Positions 34,479 through 45,576 of a stretch of DNA of 64,000 nt are shown piece after piece. Position numbers and translations under genes: made by a program. Positions within the stretch are counted from its first letter, which is position 1. Each line of letters opens with the position of its first letter. Origin of the DNA: Favolaschia claudopus (taxonomy: Eukaryota > Basidiomycota > Agaricomycetes > Agaricales > Mycenaceae); assembly GCA_037176885.1 (NCBI GenBank), contig JAWWNJ010000015.1:1550001-1614000 (forward strand), given 5' to 3'. The notes under the pieces were generated by a model. The model saw nothing but the letters and a program-made list of their open reading frames with translations, was not told the origin of the DNA and made no database searches.

Positions 34479-36458
34479 TCAACTTGACACTTGACTTTCA
34501 AGGAATTCTCGGCGCTGCCGTTTAGCTTCCGCAATCTCTGCCGCCCGCCTCTTCCGCCATTCACACAGATCTTTATGAGCACATGGACTAGTAGGCAACA
34601 TCAGCATCTGTTTAACTCAAACCTCGACAGCAAGGAGAAGCTTACTCGCAGCGCCATGCATGATTTTCCGCAACGCCTTCCGACCTCCTCTCGCCTCTCC
34701 ACCACTGGAGAGCTTGACGCAGGAAGGCATCCAAAACGCCATCGTCCATAGGGTACAGTCTACTGCGCTTGATGTCTGTGGTCCTCTGTGACCTCTGCGA
34801 TGGAGAGACAGGCGTGTTCGCTATCATTGCTAGTCAGAACACGCAAAATGACATGCAACTGAACGACTCTACCTCTGGGAGAAGGTGGTTGTCGTCGCGG
34901 CGTCGAAGGGGTCGCGTTTTGTATAAGCGATTGGGTAGCGAGTCGCGCCTCAACCACATTTTTATGCCGTTTTCTCGGCGAGCCCTTACCATAATACCGA
35001 CTGGGGATGCTCGTCATCCGCTCCTTCCCTGAACTCTTTTCCCCGCCTCTTGGCTGGTACTTGTCCGGGGACCGATATAGCACCTCAAGTGTTCCGTCGA
35101 CCTCTGGCAGATCGAGCTTCACCAGCTCAGTTTTAAAAAGTTCCGCGGCCTGATCGAGGCACTGAGGAACACCAGCATTGAATTTCTGTTCCATTTCTTC
35201 GACGAATGTTGGCGAAAAGGGTTCCGATGGCCGCACGCCGACGATGTTCCAGAGGGGTTCAAAGTGGAAGGGCTGGGAAGTATCCAGCAGTTGCCTGAGC
35301 AGGCGGCCATATAGAAGAACCTGGAACAAGGTATGTTGAGAGTTTTCGTCCGAGGGCAAGGACTCGATTTTTAGTGTCTTTGTTTTCAAGATGTGAATAC
35401 GTTCGGGGGAGCTATCTGCGGGAAAGTTCGAGACATGTGCGGGAGCCACCACGACAAGAAACATGAAAAACTTTCCTAATTGTGATTTTATCCGGAGTTC
35501 GTCCTGATGAAAGATGAACGCGGTCCATGACCCCTTGCAAAAGAACTCACGGCAACACCGAATACCGCGACATCTTCGATGATGCCAAAGACGGGGACGT
35601 GGTGCTAGACAGGATGCGATGAGTGACAACACAAACAGAACGAGAAAGAAAGAAAGAGGATTCACGCACAACACAGTTCCCGACTTTCAGCGACGTTAGT
35701 AGATCCAAGCACGTTAGCAACCTTTAACAAACACCACACTGTCGTCACGGCGGCTTATCTCAAGACAGGAAACCAAGCACGCTGCGTACCTTAACGCCCA
35801 TTCCTCCTCATTGTTAGTCGCGGTGATCTCTTTTGGTTGCGACTGAATCGCCCTCTCGAGGGATTTCTGGTCATAGAGGCCCTGTGACTGCCGCACCCGC
35901 TGCGCGACTCTGGGGCCCTGCATATTATTCTCAGGCGTTTGGATCCAATAGATCTGATTTCTGCCATCGAACTCAAAGGGAGGACCGCCTCTCGGGCGGA
36001 ACGACTGAGACTCAGCCTGAGCTTGCGTCAGGGAAGCGGCTGCGCTAGCCGTGGGACGTGGCTCAAAGCTCCTCAAGTCCCTCGCAAATGAACGTGAAGA
36101 ATTTCCGCCCCGGTTGAGCCTCAGATCGTTTTCTTTCTGGACCTCGCACCTTCCGAATCGTTTCAAGGTCAGCACATAGACTCAAGCAAAATGTAGATTT
36201 CATAGAGAGCGGATGAAGGAATTTAAATTGGACGCACCATAGTAGAGAGGTCAAATCGGTAACGGCGAGCGTGCGCGAGCGTCGCCAGAGGTGTAATGGG
36301 CTTTCAAGTTGCCTTACGACGTTAACCTGATTTGAGCCCCCAGGCTGAGCTTCAAGCTCAATAGGAATTAAAGGCAAGGCAGCCCGGGCCTCGGCATTGT
36401 TGAACTGTAAGTAAGGGGAAAGGTCCTCATTTGCATCGTATTCATCAAAGTCGGACAT
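34479..36458 (-). CDS. Exonuclease V (EXO5/DEM1) homologue with altered active site
   Basis: Relative of the iron-sulfur single-stranded DNA exonuclease EXO5, used in mitochondrial DNA maintenance in yeast and in nuclear crosslink repair in mammals. The start is MSDFDEYDANEDLSPYL. The cluster cysteine block LAVTDLTSLLWCEVQ is completed across an intron that begins GTGCGTCC near 36240. EEEWALRYAACLVSCLEI follows, then VPVFGIIEDVAVFGVADELR with the metal-binding aspartate. The three C-terminal cluster cysteines read WRCDPCAHKDLCEW, completed by an intron near 34590-34650. The PD-(D/E)XK strand, normally DTKTR or ELKTR before SLP, reads LKTKTLKIESLP here, so the acidic residue is lysine (AAA at 35384-35386). 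Residues flanking it, LLYGRLLRQLL and FEPLWNIVGV, match the family. The product may be inactive. Confidence 0.85.
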
Positions 36459-36866
36459 GGTCTGAGGTTCTGAGCGATTATTTGTTGGTGGAAGTAGGTG
36501 CCAGGAAGGAAGCGCGATAGCACCGCCACCTGGTAGGTTCCCACGATACGAAGATCAATCTGGGGTCGCGTGCTCGCGATTCCCGAGCGCAGATATGTAA
36601 GTCACAAGGAAAAAATGGCAATATTCTACTTGAGCGGCATATCGTCGTCGATGTGCGTACAGAAGTTGAACAATTCGAACTATTGTTGGGTTTTCAAGAT
36701 AGGACCGGAGTTTTTCAATGCGCCGATACACGTCAAATGAATGTATATGGGAGCTCGAATTAAAGCTTCTCCAAAATTCCATCCTGATCTATTAAAATGT
36801 TATTACTGTAAGACTCCGTTTCGCTCTGGCTGTTTCGACAGAATTATCCCCTCCGGATATCCACAA
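36459..36866. other. Interval between EXO5 start and sedolisin 3' end
   Basis: Holds the EXO5 promoter side and the sedolisin 3' flank. The short ORFs on both strands (36555-36782 and 36741-36926) have no support. Confidence 0.5.
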
Positions 36867-39080
36867 CTAGTCTCTGAAAGCAGCCGCAAGAAGTTTGTCG
36901 AATACGGGAGACCCAACGCCCGCTAGAAAGAAATGCCATCAGCCCAAATATACACCGGAAAACAGAAAATTAGACATACAAAGCGGATCCCATCCTTTCG
37001 CCGCATCGAACGCAACCTAAAAGGAAAGAAGCACTGAGAAATTCACTCAAAGAGCAGGAAGCAATTGAATAGCTCACCGATTCCGCAGGGCATTCATATC
37101 CAGAATTATGTCCCTCAGTAATATCCGTGAACGCATCCATATTAGCGTAGATCCAAGGGTTGAGGAAGCCCAGGACAGGTTTCCCCGCAGCCACGAGTCG
37201 ACTGTTGATCATCGCGATAACCGACGCGAATATCGGGCTCGAAAAGCTCGTCCCCCCAGTATGTATCGTGTCCCCCCGATAAATAAAATCAAGATTCCCT
37301 CCCTGAACCGCGACGTCCGGATACGCCCGCCCAGACCTATTAAAATGTCCGGGAAAGTCAGCCGGGAGGCCCGTCAAGAAGCTCTCAGCGGCATCAGCTT
37401 GATACCACGGGCGGGGGAAGAGGTTCGAAAAGCCCCCGCCAGTGAGGTTGACCGCGACTTCGGGGTGGATGCCTTTCGTGGCACCGACGGCGGTGACCCA
37501 GGGGCAGGAGGCGGGGAACACCACGAGGAAGTCGTTGCTGGCGCACAGACCGGGCATGCTGCTGTTATCGTGGCCGCCGTGCACGCCGCCCTGTGAATCG
37601 GCGGGTGAGTTTAAATGAATTACGTTCCCTTGCTGGTAAGGAATAGAAGAAAGGACGTACATCCCCGGACCCAAACGTCAAGGAAATCCCACGAGCGCTG
37701 AGCGCAAGATAGCTGTTGCAGATTTTTCTATTATGGGTGCGATGATAAGTTATATAATGTGCGACAGAAAAGAAAAGTAGAATGCTGGTCGCTCACCTAG
37801 TCATAGATTCGCCGAAATCCGTTTCCGTGGGCCCATACGAAGTGGTGACAACGGACGGGGGATTCTCGAGTCCGTCCAAGTACATGTTGGTTTCAAGCAG
37901 CGAGGTAGCAAAGCCATCATAATCAAACTCCTTTGACGGTGCAGCAACAGAGAGGAATTGGACGGGGACATCCGTGACCAAACCTGCCAGTTTGAGCCAT
38001 TAGCTCCATTGCAACAGTTTAGCGCTACACAAAGAACTCACCGACAGTATATTGCACATCGAGATCGGCTTCGAGCATAAGGGTTGCCGCATCTTTTGCA
38101 GGCACTTCAACCACTTCCTTGCCAATCGAAATCAACTCGTAAGTCGTGTTGGAGGGAACATCCGATCTGTAGCGTTCAAGGAATGTCTAGTATGCACAAC
38201 TCCGGATCAGAACACGAAAAGTGTGAGTACCAAAAACAAAGAAAGACACACCGAAAGATCTGTTCGGTTGGGGGAAGTACTCCAATAACCAGTGACCATG
38301 AGCGAGTTAGCTTGTTGAGAAGTTGCTGGCGTTGTCGGAATCCCGTATAGACTCTGCAGGCACGCGGGTGTCATGGGAATGTCCAAGCCATCGCAGTCCT
38401 CCTCCTCCGCCTTTGATTCCGTGCGTTTGACGGTGAGTCGTTTCTCGAGGTTGCGTTGGCGAGCTGCAGGGGCTATCTGGCGTGAAGCACCGAACCTCGA
38501 GGTGGAGAACGAAGTGCTTGGATGGATGGCTTCGACGTGGCCGACAAGTTCCGCCGGAAGGGAGATCGATAAAGTGCGGGTGATGGGCTGCGGTAGGCTC
38601 GCATGCTCGAATTCTTGGAAGTGCGCGCCGAATAGCTTATTAGCTGCGGCCACAGTGAGCGTCAAAGACACCCAGTCGCCGTTAGGGGAAAGGACAGTAG
38701 GTGCAAGACCATTGGCGGTGGAAAATGAAGCGAAAGCGCTGAGGGTTTCGTTGGACGGCTGCACGAAAGCTTTGACCTGAAAAGGTTTCAATGAGCGTTG
38801 AACAACATCTGAGAAGTGTAAGACAGACCTCGTCCTTCGAGAGCCATTGTCTGAACTCCGAACTCCCAGGCGTGGAGATGGAGGCAAGCTTTTGCTCCAG
38901 GCCAGGGATATTCTTGGGCGTCAACGCGAATTTCAACGTCAACATACGGGAGTCGGGAGCTGCGCCGAGGCTAGTGAAGCCAGCAGGTGCTGCGCGCCGA
39001 CTTTCATGAACCGCGAGTCGAGCGCATGAGACAACCGATAGAAGGGCTAGGATATTTGCGAGGGCTGGGAAGAGGAGCAT
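36867..39080 (-). CDS. Secreted sedolisin (S53) / tripeptidyl-peptidase
   Basis: Acid serine-carboxyl peptidase of the TPP1 group, secreted for protein breakdown at low pH. The signal peptide is MLLFPALANILALLSVVSCA. A prodomain follows (to about residue 190) containing LKFALTPKN, SEFRQWLSKDEVKAFVQPS and LFGAHFQEF. The mature start region reads DIPMTPACLQSLYGIPT. Catalytic Glu and Asp lie in LEADLDVQYTVGL (near 38050). The oxyanion Asp lies in LTFGSGDGGVHGG, and the catalytic serine in GGTSFSSPIFASV (near 37230). A final small exon, after an intron starting GTATGTCT near 36985, completes GWDPLSGVGSPVFDKLL and ends FRD at 36867. Many introns interrupt it. Length is usual for the family. It is one of two secreted hydrolases in a row on this strand. 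Confidence 0.93.
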
Positions 39081-40252
39081 TGTAGGGTAGGTAAGTTTCG
39101 TGAAATTCTCCGCCGCACCATTTCAAGTTAAATAGGTTTGGAATGTAGATCGACGAACATTGAGCCTCAGTGCCAAGGATTCGCGCTGCAGAGACGAAAA
39201 TAAAGAACCGTCGGCGTACGCAGCGGTACGCTTGCAAGCATGCATGAACTCCCACATAGAATCCGGTGTTAGCACTGCGTTGAGGAATTCGAGCCGTGAC
39301 ATGATACAGTATGAATATTTCGTTTAGGGAAGTCTTGGACTTGAGAATGCCGCGCCGGGGGACCCTGCACGTTGAGTTCGGGCCGACAGAGAGTCTACGT
39401 TATTTGGTTAGAAAACGCGAATCGTTGAAGATCGTTGACTCACAAGCTGTAAAGCTGTCTGTCTTCGCCTAAGAACGCGGTGGGTGGAGTCTAATTACAT
39501 AATAAAAGAGTTCACAATGACGTCCGTATGCGCGCCGAATAAAATCTTTTGAAAATCGCAAAGTATGATGAGGTATGCCGATCCGTTTAAGGCCTAGAAA
39601 TTCGCCGACGCGCATTGAGACTACAAGGAGTGGGTGAAAGAAGTCGGCAACTTGAAGCGATCTGAATTCATTGAATATCGAAAAGCAGTGGAGTCCGACT
39701 CGGAGCTGGCAGTATTCACTTGAATTGCGCGGATTGAATTCGAAGACGACGACGCCAAGTATGTTGTAGAGTATGTAGTAAGTGATGTAAGAACACGCTG
39801 ACTCGTCGAATGTGGGCGAACTTGGTCGAGAAATGCTTGCGCCGGGTGAAGGTTTTGAAGAGACTGCGGCTTTGGCTTGGCAACCACGCTAGCGCAGCGG
39901 AGGTAGGAAGGATATTCAGTGCATGAAGACTGGTAGTGCTATATACTTGAGCTTCCCAATGAGTGGTGTCTGCACACCTGCGCAGCTTTAAGTAAATGAA
40001 CTACCTTCCTCTCGACCAACCCCGCAAAATGGCTGTCCTTCACGGGTACTTACATTGCGTCGTGGGGGTTGAGCGCTGTTGAATATGTATGTAAGATGTT
40101 CAGTGTTGTTTTCCCGATTCTATCATCGAAGCATCCGCACGTCTGTGAAAGAAGTAAGCGCAACGATAGTTCCACAGCATACATTGCTTGTACTGAGGTT
40201 GACTACAGCAAATCGTCTTTGAAATACTGATCCAAAACAGACCAGAAAAAAA
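39081..40252. other. Intergenic DNA between two secreted hydrolase genes
   Basis: Upstream side of the sedolisin and 3' side of the beta-lactamase-like gene. No coding frame of note. A minus ORF at 39621-39887 lacks any motif. AT-rich parts near 39490-39560 could be promoter DNA. Confidence 0.45.
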
Positions 40253-42264
40253 TCAAACCTTGTCAAACCAAGCATCCGCTACATCCCGCACGCTTCCTCC
40301 CTTCTTCGCTCTCCAAGTTTCTCCCTCCGCAACAAACAAGCCGAATCCCACCACCTTCCCTCTTTCCTCCATAAAACTAGCCTTGAACTCAAATAGCGGA
40401 TCCTCGAACGCACTTTTGTCCGCACCGTACCCGTCTACATAAAGGTTCGTGTGGTGAACTACGTAGTCGTAGTTGGGGCCGGGGACGGGAGTAAGCCGAA
40501 TATGAGTTCCCCAGAAACGTGACGATGCGGAGTAGAGCTCCGTAGAGTTTTGGGTGGATGATATGCCTGTAGCGGTGTTGACTTTGCTGAAGTCGCGCAA
40601 GACAGGGGCGCAAATGGCAGAGGATGACGAAGAGCTGCAGAGGGTGAAATTGCCGTAGCCGGCATTCGAATATGTCCCAGCGAGACTAAGGGTGGTATGT
40701 GTCAAGGGAGCGACGGTCTGCGACGGAACAAGTTGTGCGGAGGAAGTGGGAGTGACAGTGGAATTCATGGAATCTTCCAAAGATGGTGTAGGGAGTCCGA
40801 GAATTCGATCCGCGATTGCGAACACCACCGCTTCAGAGCCACGTCCGGCTGTGTTGGACAAGAGGACAACCGCGAAATTGTCGAGTGGAAACACCGCGCA
40901 CATGGATGACACTCCTGGGGCGCCTCCGTTATGCATGACCGACTGCACGGGGCGAAGTACTTAGGTAAGATGCTAGAAAAACTATCAAGGAGGGAATTAT
41001 AACGTACCTCATGTCCACGATACGCCGTCCTTAACCATCCCAGTCCGTACTCCATCACAGAAAATGTCCCATCTCCGGCCGGGCTAACGATACTGTGGCC
41101 AGTGGTCGCAAGTTCCAAGGTTGATGATGGTATAATGACGGTCGAGTTCCTTTGGGAGCCAACAACGACGCCGCCGTTAAGAACCAATTTTGCCCACTGA
41201 AGCTATGCACCATGGAAAAATGAGATCCACGTCCCCCATCAAAAAAAAAAGAAAAGAAAAGAAACCACCTACCAAATCCTGCACATCGGAGATGACACCT
41301 CCTGCACCTGCAATCAATGCCATCTTCTTGTCATCCGCAAAAAATGGGATGCGTCGTCCAGAGGGCGACCAGGTTTGGGAAAATCTGTCCAAAGAGGACA
41401 CGCGATCGGGATGCAGAGTCGAAGAAGACATATTCAGGGGTAGCAGTATCCGTTGTTCGACAAAGTCGCGGTATGGAACCCCCGGGAACTTCGAAACAAT
41501 GTACGAGGCGGTGACGTACATCTGGATTTGGTAGAATCAGGTTAATTTCGAACTGAAAGGCGGTTATAATCGAATCTGATTTGGCTCATACCTGATTGTT
41601 ATACTCGTAATGTTGACGGAATTCATACGCTCCTCGCAGATTTCTCATCCGCAAAACGAGATCTCGGGGAGTATCATCGGGCGAGTAAGAAAGGTCATGA
41701 CTGCGGACAAAGGCTCAATACGGAGCTATGGAAGTATGTGCCGACGTACGTTGGAAGACCTGTAATATGGGAAAGCAAGTCCACAAGATCCGTTTGTTTG
41801 ATCGAAAAATCGTCTTCGGTCTTCCACTCTCCAGGAAGCAGAGCGGCGACTTTGGTGTCCCAGTCGAATCTTGTTACACCGTGAGGCAAGGCAGTCCTGT
41901 TTACACCATCCTGGAAATCCTGCATAAGGATACCCAGGGATGCGGAGAGGAAGCTCTTGGATAGAGAGCCGATACCGAAGATCGTCTATAGGCCTGCATT
42001 AGTTTGGAGAATACTTGTAAGAACCGCAGCTCACGTCAGGGGTGACCTTGTCTCGGTCTCCGTCCTATTACCCCACGCCCCGAATTCGACGCTGCCACTG
42101 GGGGAGAGTATACCTAATGACAGGCCAGCAATATTATTCTCCTTCATGACGTCTTGAATGACCGAGTTAAGCTTGTCGTCGAGGTATTGGCTAGTCGCAG
42201 TGCCCTTAGCTTGCTGCACAAAAGCAGTGGACGCGAGAAATAGCTGAAATATTGAAAAAATCAT
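40253..42264 (-). CDS. Secreted serine beta-lactamase-like / penicillin-binding-fold hydrolase
   Basis: Member of the class C beta-lactamase-related family, which in fungi covers esterases, transpeptidase-like and LACTB-type proteins of mostly unknown substrate. The start at 42264 gives the signal peptide MIFSIFQLFLASTAFVQQAKG; a Met 17 codons earlier is possible but weakens it. Motif 1 SxxK reads FGIGSLSKSF (near 41960). Motif 2 YxN reads YEYNNQ (near 41600). Motif 3 HxG reads VMHNGGAPG (near 40930). The C-terminal ~170 residues form an extra domain with TYSNAGYGNFTLC and several NxS/T sites, ending DAWFDKV. Several short introns are present; one near 41250 has an unusually long pyrimidine run. 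All three catalytic motifs are intact. Confidence 0.9.
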
Positions 42265-42315
42265 CTGTGTAGAAGGTGAAAAGGTGAAAGAAAGTTGGAG
42301 TTTGTAACTCTGCAT

Positions 42316-44680
42316 CCGTGCCGCGAACGATTAAGTATCGTCTCCACTCAATTACTTCGAGGCGATGTGAATTCGAACCAAGTACCGGCAAAGGAGAGGC
42401 TATGAGGACTGCGGCCACCACGCGAACCAGCGGCGTCGGAATATGTTCCGTCGCTGGTTTTTCCATTGAAAAGGTATGAAAAGTCACGGAGGCAAACTCA
42501 TGAGTATCGTAAATTTCGGTGTTGAGCTTGGCAAAGCAATTTACGCACTGGCCAATTTACATTCAGATACTTGAAGCGGTGGTCAACAAGGCCAGAGATG
42601 AATTCAGGAAGAGGCTCGGATCTGATGTCCATGCCGGTTATTGCGTCTGGGCACTGTCTGAACAATATAATCTTCAACGATAACCGCACAAAGATTCAGC
42701 TGTATGTGACTGGGCGGAAGTGTAGGCCGATGTTGGCAATCCCAGGGAAGATCTTGCTTATAGAACTGTGTTTCAGCGTCCGCAGGGCGCAAGGGAGGCG
42801 TCACAGAGTTCCTAACGTCTTGTGAAGTCGAGTCTGCAAGTCGGTGGCCATCCATCAAGTCGCGCACATAATACAGTCTAAGTGCGTGAGGGAGGACGGT
42901 CTGAAGAGCTTTGCTTTTCACTGGCATGGAACGGACGGAATGGAATTACAGTCGCAGATGGTGTAGTTTGAGATTGCTGGTCCAAGTGTTGGCCCTCCCC
43001 GCACAACCTTGGAGGTGACGCCTCAAGTTGCAGCTCGAACGGCGGGATTGAAGTTGAGAAAAGACATTGATTTGGCAGCAACGGTTTTGACCTAAAGTAC
43101 GAGGCTCTGGGGAAGAGGGTCGGACAGACCGCAAGTTGAATAGTGCAATGAGCGCAGGTGGAAAGGCGCATCAAAATTGAGATCACTTGAGCGAAAAACG
43201 ATCGATCCACACTTTTGATTCAAACCTTGAATGTCATGAAAAAGGGTTTCTGCTCGTCTCTTCCCCAGTCATCAACTAGCCACTGCATCCCCCAGTCTTG
43301 CAGGACTGGATGCTACCAGTGTTTGTTTTAGCATCACTACTGTGGTAGTTTTTGTGCCTGTGGGTTCAATGGCTACGCAGCATGCGTCGGATTTCTAGCC
43401 GGCAAAAACCAATCGACTATACCACAAGATAGCCATGGGGGTGGCAAGGGGATGGTCAACCTTCCGCCACAATCCTAGTCTCCATGCAAATATGGGGCGA
43501 CGAGGAGAAGAAACCCACCTCGGCAGCTTCAAGTTCGTGGTGACTTTTGTCGCGAATTCCAAGCAAGTATGCTCTTGTATGGATTGGATGATGCGAGATG
43601 CGAGGTTTTCTGTGTCGGATGGAGTTCACCAAGACGTTTGGAGAATATCTTGGGGCTAGGGGACGATGCTTGGAATCTCAACTTTCAAGTCTTCGAGGTA
43701 TGTCGATTTCACACTTTGCATTCAAATCTTTTGCCTGAAGCCTTTTAGCAGATCGTTTCCTGTTGATATCTGGAGTGCTTGGGCTAGTTTCTGAAAGCCT
43801 GCTGTGTCTTCAATTTGCGATTCTGGTGCTGCTTCACTCTGGCTTGAATTTTGCTATGTCTGAACTCTTCGGTGTCGTGCATTGTGATGCTGGCTCATTC
43901 AGTCAAGATTGTTTTGAAACATGTTATTCTCTAGCAACGCTTCTCTGGCAATACCGAGAGGCGACGTGGGCAGAGACAACTTGAATTACCAGTGGGAATT
44001 GTTGCCAGCGGTCACGTGTCAAAACCGATGTCTCCAGAATTTGGAACTTGAAGAAATTCACTTTGGCCGGTGGTCGGCGCAAGCCAGACGTCCAGGTCGC
44101 CTCTGTTCCTGAATTCGAGAAAGTGCCGTAGCGGAGCTGAACCCACAGAATTTGGAAGCATCAAACACGGTCACAAAGTCCAGAGCGGCAAGCGCGACCA
44201 CGACCGACACCAAGAGCAGTGAAGCACCACAGCAAAGAGTTGAATACTGGCAGTTCAGCTTGGTCTTGATGTTACTTCTCTTGACTGTGCCGTCTGTCAG
44301 TGCTTGTTTTTGAATCGACGCGTGCGAAGCATTTTTGCAGTGGCGACGATGGTTACCTCTCGAGACACCCAGAGCATCCTCCACGATAGCCAGCGCTCCC
44401 GAAACGTGCTGCAAAGCAACCTGTACTCGGTCAGAGTGCCAAAGACTGCACGAGACGCCACCGATGGCTTTGCATCCATTTAGATCTTGCACTTGCCGCG
44501 CCAAAGAATAAAGAGCGTCCTCGTCAAGAGCGCCGTCGTTATATCCCGCTTCTGGTTTGCTGACCCTGACCGTGGACTCAGAATGTGGTCGGTCCATATC
44601 AGGATCAAGAGGGTGGGTGGAATTTGGTCGGAGCGAGCAAAGAATTGTCCCAACTTGGACTCTCACGGCATGAGGTCCTG
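42316..44680. other. Gene-poor interval with hairpins and one long ORF
   Basis: No recognisable gene. The longest frame is 44058-44687 on the minus strand (209 codons, with a hydrophobic run LCCGASLLLVSVVVALAAL). It overlaps the TATA box of the next gene on the other strand and shows no family motif; I give it low weight. Near 43275-43415 several inverted repeats cluster, described in the findings. Confidence 0.45.
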
Positions 44681-44686
44681 ATATCA

Positions 44687-44694
44687 TATAAAAG
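44687..44694 (+). promoter_or_regulatory. TATA box
   Basis: TATAAAAG lies 67 bp before the ATG at 44761. A CT-rich stretch and ACAAAAACACTTGTACAA follow it, a typical fungal core promoter layout. Confidence 0.65.
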
Positions 44695-44760
44695 CTGGGT
44701 TGGCGTCGTTTTTAAACTCAGTCTCTTCATCCCCTACTCTTCACAAAAACACTTGTACAA

Positions 44761-45140
44761 ATGCGTGCTGAGGAAACGCCCTACCCATCGTTCACCACGG
44801 TTCTGTTGCAACAACAAGCCACCTATTCATCCCTGCCTCCTCCTCCGCATCTCATCTTCCCTTGGACGCCGGTTACCTATAATCCCCCATTCATCGCTCC
44901 CCCAACACCTCCTACCGCATCTGTCCCCGTACTTCCTTTCAAATTCACAATGTTTGACATTTACTCATTAACGCCATCTCGTAGCCTCCCGGCCAAGGTC
45001 CAGCGGCTCCTGGCTTCAAGCTCATGATTGTAATCCAGGTTCGTTTTGACCGACCGAATATCGATCGCCGTTTGTATCAAGAGCTCTTGCTGCAGCGTTT
45101 CTTTGCCTCTCTCGTCGACAAGATCAAGGCGCGTCGATAG
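44761..45140 (+). CDS. Small proline-rich predicted protein, 112 aa, basic C-terminal helix
   Basis: Exons 44761-44997 and 45039-45140 (41-bp GT-AG intron, phase 0) give 112 residues. The N-terminal ~65 residues are rich in Pro, Thr and Gln (TVLLQQQATYSSLPPPP). The C-terminus is a likely amphipathic basic helix, RRLYQELLLQRFFASLVDKI then KARR. An unspliced version stops after 88 codons. No signal peptide is seen. Core promoter spacing is good, which supports transcription. No family recognised; the design is compared with the genes at 9367 and 58814 in the findings. Confidence 0.5.
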
Positions 45141-45576
45141 ATCAAAATGCGAAGTAACAATGAATCGCCCCAGGTATAACTCATAGCCGCTGCCGATTAT
45201 TCACTGACCATAAAAGCAGAATGAACCAGTTTGGCCGCACCCAGCACTATCTTGAACGTCTTCTCTCTAATCCACCAAAACGGAGCATCTAGTCTCCATG
45301 TTGTATAGCCAAGTGTCCACTAACAAAGAAATGTACCTACCCTATACCCATCGCTACTTACCAGTATCCTGCAAACACCTACTACCTACCCTCTGCCCTT
45401 CTCTCTGTATAATCGTTACTTGACATTCATTTCGTCGTTCCATTTGCTATGAATCGAAAGCTCTGGACGCACTTGAAGATCCCTCTCACCAATTCTTTCC
45501 CCCGGCCCCCAAAAACCAACACCGTCGGTAATATTTCATTTCATTTTATTTCAAATTCTCTATTATACTTTCAAAT
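45141..45576. other. Convergent 3' region
   Basis: Between the stop of the small gene and the stop of the Mdv1-like gene, so it probably holds both 3' UTRs. Nothing else is visible. Confidence 0.5.

Noticed and set aside
35440..35510. A possible intron in the EXO5 homologue (GTTTTTCATG...CCCGCAG)
   Set aside because: Removing its 56 bp brings in an immediate TAG; the unspliced frame stays open and continues into the conserved SLPS block.
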